This document shows positions 7,098 to 15,184 of a stretch of DNA of 28,367 nt, piece by piece; position 1 is the stretch's first letter; the number at the start of each line of letters is the position of its first letter. A model generated the notes under the pieces. It was not told where the DNA came from and made no database searches. It saw only the letters and a list, made by a program, of their open reading frames with translations. The stretch is taken from NCBI GenBank assembly GCA_938044045.1, contig CALIQN010000032.1, forward strand, positions 1 to 28,367. Direction: 5' to 3'. The stretch is from an uncultured Peptococcaceae bacterium. Its GTDB lineage: Bacteria; Bacillota; Peptococcia; Peptococcales; Peptococcaceae. Made by a program: the position numbers and the translations under genes.

Positions 7098-8585
7098 ATG
7101 AAACAACTTAGAAATAAATATCAACTTTTTATAAACGGACAATGGCAAGATGCTTCAGATAATACTACCCTAAAAACCTACAACCCTGCTAATCGTGAAT
7201 TACTCGCAGAAATTGCTGATGCCACCAAAGAAGATGTCCATCAAGCGGTACAAGCTGCTAGAGAAGCGTTTAAAACCTGGAAAAAAACTTCTGTCTATGA
7301 GCGTGCTGCCCTCCTAAACAAAATTGCTGATCGTATCGAAGAAAATGCCGAGTGGCTCGCTCGTGTAGAAACCATGGAAAATGGTAAACCAATTCGCGAA
7401 ACACAAAACGTTGACATCCCACTTGCTGTAGAACATTTTCGTTACTTTGCTGGTGTTATCATCGCAGATGAAGGACAAGCCAATCTTCTACAAGGTAAAT
7501 TTTTAAGTATTGTCTTAAGAGATCCTATCGGTGTTGTTGGACAAATCGTGCCTTGGAACTTCCCATTCTTAATGGCAGCATGGAAGCTTGCACCAGTTTT
7601 GGCTGCTGGGGATACTACCGTATTTAAACCATCTAGTGCAACCTCCCTTTCCCTTTTAGAATTTATCTACTTGATTGAAGATCTCCTTCCAAAGGGTGTC
7701 GTCAATGTCATCACTGGTAGTGGTGCAAAATCTGGTGAATTCTTAAAAGAACATCCAGGTCTTGATAAGCTCGCCTTTACTGGTTCTACCGAAGTCGGTC
7801 GTGACATCGGCATCGCTGCTGCTAAGCGTCTTATCCCTGCTACCCTTGAACTTGGTGGTAAGTCTGCCAACATCATCTTTGATGATGCTGACATCGAAAA
7901 AGCCCTTGATGGTGTCCAACTTGGTATCCTCTTTAATCAAGGTCAAGTCTGCTGTGCTGGTTCTAGAATCTTTGTTCAAGAAGGCATCTATGATAAATTC
8001 CTCGACGCTATGGTTGAAAAATTTGAAAAAGTTAAGGTTGGCGATCCTCTAGATCCAGAAACCCAAATGGGTAGCCAAATCAATGGCAAACAAATGCAAA
8101 AAATCTTAGACTGCATTGATCTCGGTCTAAAAGAAGGTGCAAGAGTTGCTGTTGGTGGAGAACAATTAAAAGAGGGTGACCTCGCTAAAGGTGCCTTTAT
8201 CCGCCCAACCTTGCTCGTTGATGTCACCAATGACATGCGCATTGCTCAAGAAGAAATCTTTGGCCCAGTTGGGGTTGTCATCAAGTTTAAAGACGTTGAT
8301 GATGTTATCCACATGGCAAACAAGAGCGTTTATGGTCTCGGTGGCGCTGTCTTTACTCAAGACAATGCTAAGGCTATGCGTCTTTCCCAAGAACTAGAAA
8401 CCGGTCGTATCTGGGTCAACACCTACAACCAAATTCCAGCAGGTGCCCCATTTGGTGGCTACAAACAATCTGGTATTGGTCGTGAAAATGATAAGCGTAT
8501 CCTTGACCACTACACCCAAGTCAAAAATATCATGATTGACATCAGTGGTGAAACCAGTGGTTTCTATGATACAAAACTAGACTAA
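7098..8585 (+). CDS. NAD(P)-dependent aldehyde dehydrogenase
   Basis: This is a cytoplasmic aldehyde dehydrogenase oxidising an aldehyde to its acid. Numbered from the upstream ATG at 7086, the motifs are: VPWNFP with N158, KPSS with K181 for the cofactor, the Rossmann motif FTGSTEVGRD at 231-240, the general base E255 in LELGGKSAN, and the nucleophile C289 in FNQGQVCCAGSR. The C-terminal region has EEIFGPV and PFGGYKQSGIGRE. The ATG at 7086 directly abuts AAAGG and leaves no spacing, so I prefer the ATG at 7098 (MKQLRNKYQLFING, 495 residues). Codon use is strongly biased toward GGT, GCT, GAA and ATC compared with neighbours, suggesting high expression. The substrate is not determinable. It is monocistronic, ending at a strong terminator. 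Confidence 0.95.
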   Translation: MKQLRNKYQLFINGQWQDASDNTTLKTYNPANRELLAEIADATKEDVHQAVQAAREAFKTWKKTSVYERAALLNKIADRIEENAEWLARVETMENGKPIRETQNVDIPLAVEHFRYFAGVIIADEGQANLLQGKFLSIVLRDPIGVVGQIVPWNFPFLMAAWKLAPVLAAGDTTVFKPSSATSLSLLEFIYLIEDLLPKGVVNVITGSGAKSGEFLKEHPGLDKLAFTGSTEVGRDIGIAAAKRLIPATLELGGKSANIIFDDADIEKALDGVQLGILFNQGQVCCAGSRIFVQEGIYDKFLDAMVEKFEKVKVGDPLDPETQMGSQINGKQMQKILDCIDLGLKEGARVAVGGEQLKEGDLAKGAFIRPTLLVDVTNDMRIAQEEIFGPVGVVIKFKDVDDVIHMANKSVYGLGGAVFTQDNAKAMRLSQELETGRIWVNTYNQIPAGAPFGGYKQSGIGRENDKRILDHYTQVKNIMIDISGETSGFYDTKLD

Positions 8586-8595
8586 CTTCCCTAAT

Positions 8596-8630
8596 AAAAA
8601 AACCATTCTCATGAAGAGAATGGTTTTTTT
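8596..8630 (+). terminator. Rho-independent terminator of the aldehyde dehydrogenase gene
   Basis: A perfect 15-bp stem joins 8596-8610 (AAAAAAACCATTCTC) with 8616-8630, with a five-base loop and a terminal run of seven T. It starts 11 bases after the stop codon. Confidence 0.93.
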
Positions 8631-8671
8631 GATATGTTTTCACTTCTTATGACTGTCGTGCTTATCATCTT

Positions 8672-8697
8672 AGAACTATAACTTTTATTATAGTTCT
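8672..8697. repeat. AT-rich perfect inverted repeat between two terminators
   Basis: AGAACTATAA (8672-8681) and TTATAGTTCT (8688-8697) form a perfect 10-bp stem with a six-base loop. There is no T-tail, so it is not a typical terminator. It lies in the intergenic region between the aldehyde dehydrogenase terminator and the convergent lipoprotein terminator. It could be an operator, the 5' hairpin of a small RNA ending at the hairpin at 8729-8772, or a remnant. Confidence 0.5.
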
Positions 8698-8728
8698 CAG
8701 TGGCTTAATGGCAAGAAGAACAACAAAA

Positions 8729-8772
8729 TCTCAAAAAAAGCGACGCTCTGGACAGCGTCGCTTTTTTTGAGA
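8729..8772. terminator. Strong hairpin terminator (mainly for the minus-strand lipoprotein gene)
   Basis: A perfect 19-bp stem joins 8729-8747 with 8754-8772, with GC-rich core GCGACGCT/AGCGTCGC, internal A and T tracts on the two arms, and a six-base loop. It lies 57 bases beyond the stop of the convergent minus-strand gene. The T-tract makes it usable in both directions. Confidence 0.85.
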
Positions 8773-8828
8773 CTATAAAATAATAATGATAACGTTCCCT
8801 ACCTCTATTGGTATTAATTTCTCATCTT

Positions 8829-9317
8829 TTAGCCGACTGCATGAGCACGTCTAGCACCAATGGTACCATCAGGTAGTTGAAGATCGTAGATAATATTATC
8901 GTAGGAATAAATGTAGGACTTAAAATGCACTCTGCTCTCTCCTCGACTTGTCACCCTCAAACGATAAATGGTTCCCGTTTGAGGGTTGTATACCCTTTCA
9001 CTCGCTCTTAGCGTCAATTGTCTTCTGCCATGAGCAGGGATGGTCATCCTATAATAGGGTTCTAACTTACTATCCTTAAAATCTGTCCCTCTCTCGACTA
9101 AAATTTTTGCTTCTTCTTTTCCAGTATTTGCTAAATAAATATTAATATGGGAATCCACTAGTCTCAATCCAAAGGCTACCACAGTTCCCCTGCCCGCTAA
9201 AGCCTTATCTGAACGAAAATACAGGCTTTGACTAACACTTTCATCATCTGAAACTCCACTACATCCTGTAAAAAAAAGAAGGGCAAAAATCATCATTACT
9301 ACTATTTTTTTCATCAT
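8829..9317 (-). CDS. Small lipoprotein of unknown function
   Basis: This 162-residue protein has a lipoprotein signal: a short basic start (MMKK), a hydrophobic core, and the lipobox FTGC with the lipidated Cys at residue 19, followed by a Ser/Asp-rich tether. It should be anchored to the outer face of the membrane. The mature part looks like a single beta-sandwich of about 130 residues: HINIYLANTGKEEAKI resembles the strand pattern of DUF-type Ig-like domains, and TIPAHGRRQLTL continues it. I recognise no named family. AAGGGG precedes two tandem ATG codons (9317 and 9314), either of which could be used. The gene has its own extended -10 promoter and terminator, so it is monocistronic. Confidence 0.75.
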   Translation of the reverse strand: MMKKIVVMMIFALLFFTGCSGVSDDESVSQSLYFRSDKALAGRGTVVAFGLRLVDSHINIYLANTGKEEAKILVERGTDFKDSKLEPYYRMTIPAHGRRQLTLRASERVYNPQTGTIYRLRVTSRGESRVHFKSYIYSYDNIIYDLQLPDGTIGARRAHAVG

Positions 9318-9379
9318 TCAGCCCCTTTTTTTCGCAAAAAAAATTACTTTCTTGCCTTGACTTTGTTTACCTTTTGTCA

Positions 9380-9388
9380 ATTATAACA
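9380..9388 (-). promoter_or_regulatory. Extended -10 promoter of the lipoprotein gene
   Basis: On the minus strand TGTTATAAT (9388-9380) is a perfect extended -10, about 63 bases before the start. No good -35 hexamer is seen. Confidence 0.5.
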
Positions 9389-9426
9389 AGAATGTAAACT
9401 TTTCTCTACAACTTTTGACCATCAAA

Positions 9427-9473
9427 ATAAAAAAAAGAGCAGTTTTATGAAAAAAATCATAAAACCACTCTTT
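9427..9473 (-). terminator. Terminator of the ABC exporter operon
   Basis: On the minus strand AAAGAG-TG-GTTTTATGA pairs with TCATAAAAC-TG-CTCTTT (stem with one 2x2 internal loop, loop TTTTTT), followed by a T-rich tract. It starts 14 bases past the stop of the second exporter gene. Confidence 0.8.
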
Positions 9474-9486
9474 ACCCTCTTTCATA

Positions 9487-11241
9487 TTAGCTTAAAGCAT
9501 GAACCATCTGGGCATAATGACCATTTTTTGCCATAAGATCTTGATGATTGCCTTCTTCCAGCAAGTGACCATTATCCAAAACTAAAATATGATCTGCCTC
9601 CCTGATGGTTGCCAAGCGATGGGCAATAATCAAACTCGTTCGTCCTTTAGAGATAGTATCCAAGGCTTTTTGAATCGTTGCCTCTGTCTTGGTGTCAATA
9701 TTAGAGGTCGCCTCATCCAAGACCAAAATTGGACTATCTGCTAAGGCGCTACGACTGATTGCCACCAACTGACGCATCCCCTTGGAAAGATTTGCCCCAC
9801 CTTCTAAGATTGGTGTTTCCAGTCCCTCAGGTAAGCCAGTCAAAAGATCAGAAATTCCTAACTTAATGAGAAGTTCCAAGACCTCACGGCGTGAGGCTTC
9901 AGGACGGGCATAGCGAATATTGTCAAAGAGGGTGCCCTCAAAGAGTAAACTGTCTTGAGGCACGAAGGACACCGCCTGACGTAAACTCTGACGGGTAAAC
10001 TGACGAATGTCTTTACCATCAATTAAGATACTACCCTCATTAATCTCATAAAAACGTGTAATGAGTCCGGCAATGGTCGTCTTACCCGAACCTGTCGCCC
10101 CTACCAAGGCAACACGCTTGCCCCCATAGATGGTAAAACTGAGCTGATCTAAAACTTTTACCTCATCGTAGGCAAAGCTCACATTTTGGAAACTAATCTC
10201 ACCACCTTGATAGCGATAAGGTACAAGATCCTTTTCCTCTTCTTCTAAAGGTTCATCAAGGACTTCATAAATACGCTCTGCCCCAGCCAGTCCACTTTGG
10301 ATATTGTTAAACAAAGTCGCCAATTCATTTAGCGGACGTGCAAAACGACGCATATAAAGCAAGAAAGAAAACAAAACCCCAATGGTGAGGCTCGCCCCAT
10401 CAAGGATAAAGATCGCCCCTAAAATCGTCACCAAAAGATAGGCAAAGTTATTGATAAAACTCATCAAAGGAGAGAGCGCTGAAAGGCTTTGTGCCTTGTA
10501 ATAAGTCTTGGTCAAAGCTTTATTATACGTTTCAAAACTCGCCAAACTTTTTTCCTTGTGGTTGTAAAGCTTGAGCATTTTTTGACTGGAAAGCTCCTCT
10601 TCAATATGCCCATTGAGTGCTCCAAGATTTTTCTGATAGGCCTGGAAAAATAATCTAGAATACTTCACCACAATTCTAGTAGAAATCAAGGTTAAGGGAA
10701 TAATAAGCAAGGCATACAGCGTTAAGGTTGGCGATAAAAGAAACATAGCGACAATCATCCCACTCAAGTTGACAATCGCTTCTAAAAAAGCAGTAATACT
10801 TTCAGATAGGGTCATATTGACATTGTCCACATCATTGGTAAAACGGCTCATCGTGTCGCCACTTTTATTTTTGTCAAAATAAGTCATTGGTAATTTTAAC
10901 AAACGAGAAAAAAGTTCATCACGTAAGCGAAAAGCCAAACGTTGAGAGAGATGGGCAGTGATTCGTGTTTCTAGATAAGAAAATAGCGACGTCGCTGTAA
11001 ATAGCCCAAGTAAAAAGACAACGACTTCTCTAAGGTGAATTTCATCATAATGCACCACATACTTATCTACCACTTCACCTATCAGTTTCATGGAATAAAC
11101 GGTTAAAATCGTCACCAAGATATTTAGGATAAGAGCAATCGTAAGCTGTTTTTGACTCCCTTTCAGATAGGTAAAAGTACGCTTAGCGGTTGCTAGGGGA
11201 GAGGCGACTTGTGCTTTTGCTTTAATTCTTCGTGTACTCAT
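9487..11241 (-). CDS. ABC exporter subunit, catalytically intact half of a heterodimer
   Basis: This 584-residue protein combines an N-terminal six-helix exporter domain (about residues 30-320) with a C-terminal nucleotide-binding domain. The latter has Walker A GATGSGKTT (381-389), Q-loop Q429, Walker B ILVLDE with the catalytic E510, and switch H541. The signature is degenerate: LSKGM (485-489) replaces LSGGQ. The partner gene encodes the complementary defects, so the two together have one canonical ATP site (Walker motifs from here, LSGGQ from the partner) and one degenerate site, as known for BmrCD, LmrCD and TM287/288. Substrate is unknown; drug or lipid-like export is usual for the class. 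The ATG at 11241, with AGGAGAGGAGAG upstream, overlaps the preceding gene by 20 bases. Confidence 0.93.
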   Translation of the reverse strand: MSTRRIKAKAQVASPLATAKRTFTYLKGSQKQLTIALILNILVTILTVYSMKLIGEVVDKYVVHYDEIHLREVVVFLLGLFTATSLFSYLETRITAHLSQRLAFRLRDELFSRLLKLPMTYFDKNKSGDTMSRFTNDVDNVNMTLSESITAFLEAIVNLSGMIVAMFLLSPTLTLYALLIIPLTLISTRIVVKYSRLFFQAYQKNLGALNGHIEEELSSQKMLKLYNHKEKSLASFETYNKALTKTYYKAQSLSALSPLMSFINNFAYLLVTILGAIFILDGASLTIGVLFSFLLYMRRFARPLNELATLFNNIQSGLAGAERIYEVLDEPLEEEEKDLVPYRYQGGEISFQNVSFAYDEVKVLDQLSFTIYGGKRVALVGATGSGKTTIAGLITRFYEINEGSILIDGKDIRQFTRQSLRQAVSFVPQDSLLFEGTLFDNIRYARPEASRREVLELLIKLGISDLLTGLPEGLETPILEGGANLSKGMRQLVAISRSALADSPILVLDEATSNIDTKTEATIQKALDTISKGRTSLIIAHRLATIREADHILVLDNGHLLEEGNHQDLMAKNGHYAQMVHALS

Positions 11242-12958
11242 GTAAGCTCTCCTCTCCTAATTGACTTTCTACAATGGCACGATAGGTTGGACTGGAGACA
11301 ATGAGATCTTTATGCTGACCAATCGCCTCTACCCTACCTGATTTTAAGACCAAAATTTTATCCGCACGTCTAAGCGTGGAGACACGCTGACTGACAATAA
11401 TTTGTGTCAGGTTCTTTTCCTTATCCAAGACATCCAAAAAGGCTTTTTCCGTCAAGGCATCTAAGGCACTTGTCGCATCATCCAAAAATAAAAGTCTTGG
11501 TGCTGAAAGCAAGGCTCTGGCAATAGAAAGACGCTGTTTTTGTCCACCGGAAAGGTCATTACCCCTTTGGTTTAAGCCACCCTCTAAACCTCTGTCACTC
11601 GCTTCTAAAAGTTCTTTTGCTTGCGCTTTAATTAAGACCTCTTTTAGCGCCTCATCACTTGCCTTGGGATTGGCAATGTAAAGATTTTCCTTAATGCTCC
11701 CAGATAAAACCGTACTATCTTGCTGAACCAAACCCAAGTTTTTCCTCAGCCAAGTCTCATCAATTTCCTTTAAATCAATACCACCTAAGGTAATTCGACC
11801 CTCTTTTGGATCATATAGGCGACTAGCTAAAGTCAAGAGGGTAGACTTCCCACTTCCTGTCTCGCCAACTACCCCAAGACGCTCACCTTCTTTTAAGGTA
11901 AAACTGACTTCACTTAAGGCATTTTCTGTCTCTTCTTTATAGGCAAAGCTTACCTTATCAAAGACAAGGTTCATCTTTTTTGGTTTTTTCTGCCCTATAA
12001 AATCCACAGCAATCTCTGTTTCTAAAACTGCACGCATGCGTTTGATTGAAGACTGAGACATGGCATACATTATCAAAATAAAGGAGCAAGAAATAATTGC
12101 ATTTAAAATCAAAGATAAGTAGGTCAAAAATGCCATGATTTGCCCAACTGCCAAATCGCCAGTTGAGACCTGCTTGCCACCAAACCAAATAATGGCAATC
12201 ATGGAATAATTAAATGCCATCATCAAAAAAGGCGATAAGGCAATCATGATTTTTTGAACCCTAAGTTGCCAAGTATAAAGATCTTCATTGGCCTTGTCGA
12301 ATTTTCTTTTGGTATAGTCCTCTTGGCAAAAGCCCTTAACCACATAAATAGAAAGAAGATCTTCACGCACTTTTTGGTTTAAGCCATCTATCTTCTCATT
12401 GACAAGAGGGTAGGCCTTGGCAAGCTTACTCTTCACAAAGGTAATAATCAGTATCGTAAAAGGAACTGTCACATAAAAAATAAAGCCTAAAGATGGCGCC
12501 ACACGAAAAGCCATCACCAAGCCTCCGATAAACATAATTGGCGCACTGACAAAGCTCCTCTGTAAAGATAGCAAGAAATTTTGCACATTGGAGACATCCT
12601 TGGTCATGCGTGTAATTAGGGTCGCTACCCCAAATTTATCGAGTTCTGGATAAGACAGGCTCATGAGTTTTTCATACATTGCGCCCCTCATCGCTTCTCC
12701 AGCATGGGCAGTCGCCTTGGCAGAAACAAAGTAGCTCCCAGCACCACAGGCTAGACCGACTACGCTAAAGAGGAGCATGAGCAAGCCATAATGATAGATA
12801 ATCCCATAGTCCTTTGTTAAGATACCATGGTCAACGACTTTTTCCATCAATGTCGGTAAGTACAAGTCACAAAACACCGAACTCGCCATTAAAAGGGGCG
12901 CAAAAAGAAAGCCCCACCAATATTTTTTCATAAATTGCCACAAAAAACCCAATGCCAT
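11222..12958 (-). CDS. ABC exporter subunit, degenerate-site half of a heterodimer
   Basis: This protein fuses a six-helix membrane domain to a nucleotide-binding domain and pairs with the downstream subunit. Numbered from an in-frame TTG at 12997, it has Walker A GETGSGKST (378-386), a perfect signature LSGGQ (482-486), Walker B RLLFLDD with D507 in place of the catalytic Glu, and Q537 in place of the switch His (VSQRVST). These substitutions mark the non-hydrolysing site of asymmetric exporters. I prefer the ATG at 12958 (MALGFLWQFMKKYW, 578 residues): AGAAAG lies a fitting distance upstream, whereas the TTG has no ribosome binding site and lies right against the upstream gene's terminator. 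It is first of the two-gene operon; its promoter would have to lie within or around that terminator. Confidence 0.92.
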   Translation of the reverse strand: MALGFLWQFMKKYWWGFLFAPLLMASSVFCDLYLPTLMEKVVDHGILTKDYGIIYHYGLLMLLFSVVGLACGAGSYFVSAKATAHAGEAMRGAMYEKLMSLSYPELDKFGVATLITRMTKDVSNVQNFLLSLQRSFVSAPIMFIGGLVMAFRVAPSLGFIFYVTVPFTILIITFVKSKLAKAYPLVNEKIDGLNQKVREDLLSIYVVKGFCQEDYTKRKFDKANEDLYTWQLRVQKIMIALSPFLMMAFNYSMIAIIWFGGKQVSTGDLAVGQIMAFLTYLSLILNAIISCSFILIMYAMSQSSIKRMRAVLETEIAVDFIGQKKPKKMNLVFDKVSFAYKEETENALSEVSFTLKEGERLGVVGETGSGKSTLLTLASRLYDPKEGRITLGGIDLKEIDETWLRKNLGLVQQDSTVLSGSIKENLYIANPKASDEALKEVLIKAQAKELLEASDRGLEGGLNQRGNDLSGGQKQRLSIARALLSAPRLLFLDDATSALDALTEKAFLDVLDKEKNLTQIIVSQRVSTLRRADKILVLKSGRVEAIGQHKDLIVSSPTYRAIVESQLGEESLHEYTKN

Positions 12959-13005
12959 CACATCACTTTCTAAAAGCCTATGTTTAAATATACCCAAATC
13001 ACATC

Positions 13006-13035
13006 AAAAAAGCGATACCAAAGTATCACTTTTTT
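13006..13035 (-). terminator. Rho-independent terminator of the 115-residue hypothetical gene
   Basis: A 13-bp stem (one G-T pair on the minus strand) joins 13006-13018 with 13023-13035 around a four-base loop, ending in six T on the minus strand. It starts at the stop codon of the gene ending at 13035. Confidence 0.8.
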
Positions 13036-13382
13036 TACTTCTTTTTGGTGTATTTAATGCGAATACGGCTTAACGTAAAGATGGCTTTTTCTTCCAGACC
13101 ATCTTGCCAATTGACCTCACCAATTTTGACCCAAAGATTTTCTTCCAAGGCACTTTTGGCAAAGACCTCAAAATAACACTTATCCCCAGTTTCCACAGGA
13201 CGCATTTGATAGCCATTATTCTCATAAGGGACTTCGAGTCCATAATCTGTAATGGCATTTAAAACCATCGTCCGATAAGGCTCACTATGAATACGACAGA
13301 CCGTTAAGGTACCACAAAAAGACGTCTCCACTTCACCCAAGCGCCAGTCTTCTTCACTAAATATCTCCTTTGGTATCTTCAT
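13035..13382 (-). CDS. Hypothetical cytoplasmic protein (115 aa)
   Basis: This is a small soluble acidic protein that I do not recognise. It has no signal peptide or membrane helix. It begins MKIPKEIFSEEDWRLGEV and contains alternating strand-like segments (CYFEVFAK, LWVKIGEVNW, AIFTLSRIRIKYTKKK), suggesting one compact alpha/beta or beta domain with a basic tail. A GTG at 13394 would add four residues, but AAGGTGG at 13390-13396 is better placed for the ATG at 13382. It lies about 60 bases downstream of queH on the same strand and is followed by its own terminator, so it may be co-transcribed with queH through the DnaA-box cluster between them. Confidence 0.65.
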   Translation of the reverse strand: MKIPKEIFSEEDWRLGEVETSFCGTLTVCRIHSEPYRTMVLNAITDYGLEVPYENNGYQMRPVETGDKCYFEVFAKSALEENLWVKIGEVNWQDGLEEKAIFTLSRIRIKYTKKK

Positions 13383-13384
13383 TG

Positions 13385-13467
13385 TTATCCCCACCTTTTT
13401 TCAACTTATCCGCAATTTTTGGCTTAAAATGTGGATAAAACCTTAGTAATCCACAGACTTATCCACA
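13385..13467. promoter_or_regulatory. Cluster of five DnaA-box-like 9-mers
   Basis: Against the consensus TTATCCACA, two perfect sites are present: 13430-13438 (minus orientation) and 13459-13467 (plus). Three sites with one mismatch accompany them: TTATCCCCA 13385-13393, TTATCCGCA 13406-13414 and TAATCCACA 13447-13455. They straddle the end of queH and the gap before the next gene. Spacing is irregular (21, 24, 17 and 12 bases start to start). This could be a DnaA-binding cluster like those outside oriC in B. subtilis; binding itself is inferred. Confidence 0.5.
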
Positions 13468-14102
13468 GATTTGTCCTCATAGGCTGTTTTTTTTGCTGCT
13501 CTTGCCTTGGCTTCTTCTAAGGAATAGCGACAGCCACAATAGTCTTGCCTGTACAGTTCATAACGCTCTGATAACTCAAGGGAACGTTTGAACCCACCTT
13601 TTTTCTTAAAATCACTGTATAAAAAATTGACCCCATAGATCTTGGCGAGCTTTTCCCCAAGATGATTTAAGACCCTCGCATTTTTGTGCGGGCTAATGGA
13701 AAGGGTCGTCCCAAAATAGTCAAAACCCCTTTCTTTTGCCACCCTGGCTGTCTCCTCAAGACGCAGACGGTAACAAGAAAAACACCTGGCACTGCCCTCT
13801 TTTAAGTGGGCATATTTGCCTACCACCTGATTGAAACGTTCAGGATAATAAGGGGTTTCTTCAAAGGTCAGTCCCTCTAAAGTACTTGCAAGACGCTTGA
13901 CCTCAGAGGCTCGCCGCTCATACTCTTCCTTTGGATAGATATTGGGATTGTCAAAAAAAAGGGTCACTTGAAAATGTCCCAAAAGGCGCTCCAAGACCGC
14001 TGTAGAACAAGGCGCACAACAGACCTGTAAGAGGAGGCTTGTCCCCTCTTGGGTTGTTTTGAGCAAGTCTTGAAAAATTTTATCATAGTTTTGTTTGTCC
14101 AT
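13443..14102 (-). CDS. queH: Epoxyqueuosine reductase QueH
   Basis: This cytosolic Fe-S enzyme catalyses the last step of queuosine biosynthesis, reducing epoxyqueuosine to queuosine in tRNA; QueH is the non-homologous replacement of QueG (former DUF208). The cysteine pattern is complete: CCAPC (C28, C29, C32), C107/C110 in RCFSCYRLRL and C189/C191 in YCGC. Other family segments are also present: DNPNIYPKEEYERR, FGTTLSISPHKN and YSDFKKKGGFKRSLELSERY. Three tandem ATG codons lie at 14108, 14105 and 14102; GGGGGAGG abuts the first, so the third is best spaced (219 residues). The C-terminal tail DKSVDKSVDY is encoded by the DnaA-box-like repeats and may have little protein function. Confidence 0.94.
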   Translation of the reverse strand: MDKQNYDKIFQDLLKTTQEGTSLLLQVCCAPCSTAVLERLLGHFQVTLFFDNPNIYPKEEYERRASEVKRLASTLEGLTFEETPYYPERFNQVVGKYAHLKEGSARCFSCYRLRLEETARVAKERGFDYFGTTLSISPHKNARVLNHLGEKLAKIYGVNFLYSDFKKKGGFKRSLELSERYELYRQDYCGCRYSLEEAKARAAKKTAYEDKSVDKSVDY

Positions 14103-14324
14103 CATCATCCTCCCCCCTCTTTCTTACCCTTTTTTAAACAGTACAGTATTGATAAAGAATCACTAAAAGCAATATGGTATAATTATACTATCTCATCCTA
14201 AAACATACAGTAAAAAATTGAGATGCCTATCTCTAAAATCAAACTATCCTACAAGAGATCTTTATGAAACAAGAAAAACAAACCTCACAAGATAGCCCCT
14301 ACCAAAAAACAAGTGAGCATTTTG

Positions 14325-14669
14325 ATGAAAGGATTTAATCGTCGAGGGTTCTACCGAATGAAGCAATTTTATGAACTATACAAAGACGATGAAAAAGTGT
14401 CACCACTGGTGACATAATTAACTTGGACTAATCATTTAAAAATAATGTTTGCTACAAAAAATCAAGAAGAAAGAAGATTTTATATTGAATTAGCAATAAA
14501 AGAAAAATATTCAAAACGCGAACTAGAGCGACAAATCAATAGTAACTATTATGAACGCTATAAACTTTCATAAGACAAAAACTTACCTGCTATAGAAAAT
14601 GCCAAAGAAAAAACACATCATTTATTTATGGATAACTATATATTGTAATTCCTTAATGCACCTAAAATA
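14325..14669 (+). pseudogene. DUF1016 (YhcG-like PDDEXK nuclease family) relic, N-terminal domain only
   Basis: One reading frame from 14325 retains the N-terminal domain of the DUF1016 family: MKGFNRRGFYRMKQFYELYK, then LTWTNHL, EERRFYIELAIKEKYSKREL, RQINSNYYERY, and finally FMDNYIL-stop-FLNAPK, which matches the 'YVFDFL'-type end of this domain. Three in-frame TAA codons interrupt it at 14415-14417, 14571-14573 and 14646-14648, at positions where the family has ordinary residues (probably Gln, an undetermined residue and Glu). The C-terminal PD-(D/E)xK nuclease domain is absent. An ATG at 14264 upstream is in another frame. Intact members sit in defence and R-M loci, so this relic may be a former component of the island. 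Confidence 0.8.
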
Positions 14670-14841
14670 AATACTGCCATTTTTTATCCTCCTAAAATTT
14701 ATTTTTTTCTTGCTACAAGAGCTTTTCCATTATGATTTTTTACGTTTCTTTAATACCCTGTTTGAATCTCTCTTTTTGTGCGTGAGCCCCACTCCACTTC
14801 CCCAAGGATTAGATTCGTAGAGATTGATAGCCCCCTAGGTG
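14670..14841. other. Gene-poor, decayed stretch
   Basis: No intact ORF is present. On the minus strand a short coherent stretch (INLYESNPWGSGVGLTHKKR and on) can be read between stops over about 14745-14830, suggesting coding debris. I cannot assign it to a family. Confidence 0.3.
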
Positions 14842-15147
14842 TTAATATAGAGATTTAAAGACACCAATACTCTTGTGATATTTATTCTCAAATCTTTTTT
14901 CATCTTCCTTAGTCCATTTATGCATTCTTCCAACCTTTAGGGAATTTTCTAAATCTGTATATGATAAGAAGTAAGCTAAGAATATATTTCCAATAACGCA
15001 GTTCTTGCAGGGTTTACGTGTCTTGAAATACACATCGTCAAAGGAAGTCCTTGTCTGTTAGAGAATATCCATAATTTCATAGTGTTCCGTTCCTTCTTCC
15101 ATGTTTTCTAAAAAGCTAAAATCGATTCTGTGTGCTGATTTATTCAT
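14842..15147 (-). pseudogene. Broken small gene of the mobile-element debris
   Basis: The ATG at 15147 follows a very strong ribosome binding site (AAAGGAGGAAAG) and reads MNKSAHRIDFSFLENMEEGT and on for 29 codons, ending at about 15058. An adjacent 63-codon reading frame, 14842-15033, continues on the same strand with a KPCKNC motif and a charged tail (HKWTKEDEKRFENKYHKSIG). A good ribosome binding site followed by a very short frame and then unlinked fragments suggests a gene destroyed by frameshifts. It lies directly downstream of the primase relic in the same orientation. I do not recognise the family; a real very short peptide gene at 15147 is the alternative. Confidence 0.4.
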
Positions 15148-15184
15148 TTTTCTTTCCTCCTTTGTTTTCCACAAGTGTGCCTTT

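Noticed and set aside
13385..13467. Chromosomal replication origin (oriC)
   Set aside because: Despite the DnaA-box cluster, there is no dnaA, dnaN, rpmH or AT-rich unwinding region next to it, so only a DnaA-box cluster is claimed.
14264..14337. ATG at 14264 as start of a gene leading into the DUF1016 relic
   Set aside because: It is in a different frame, stops after 24 codons, and the peptide does not resemble the family N-terminus.
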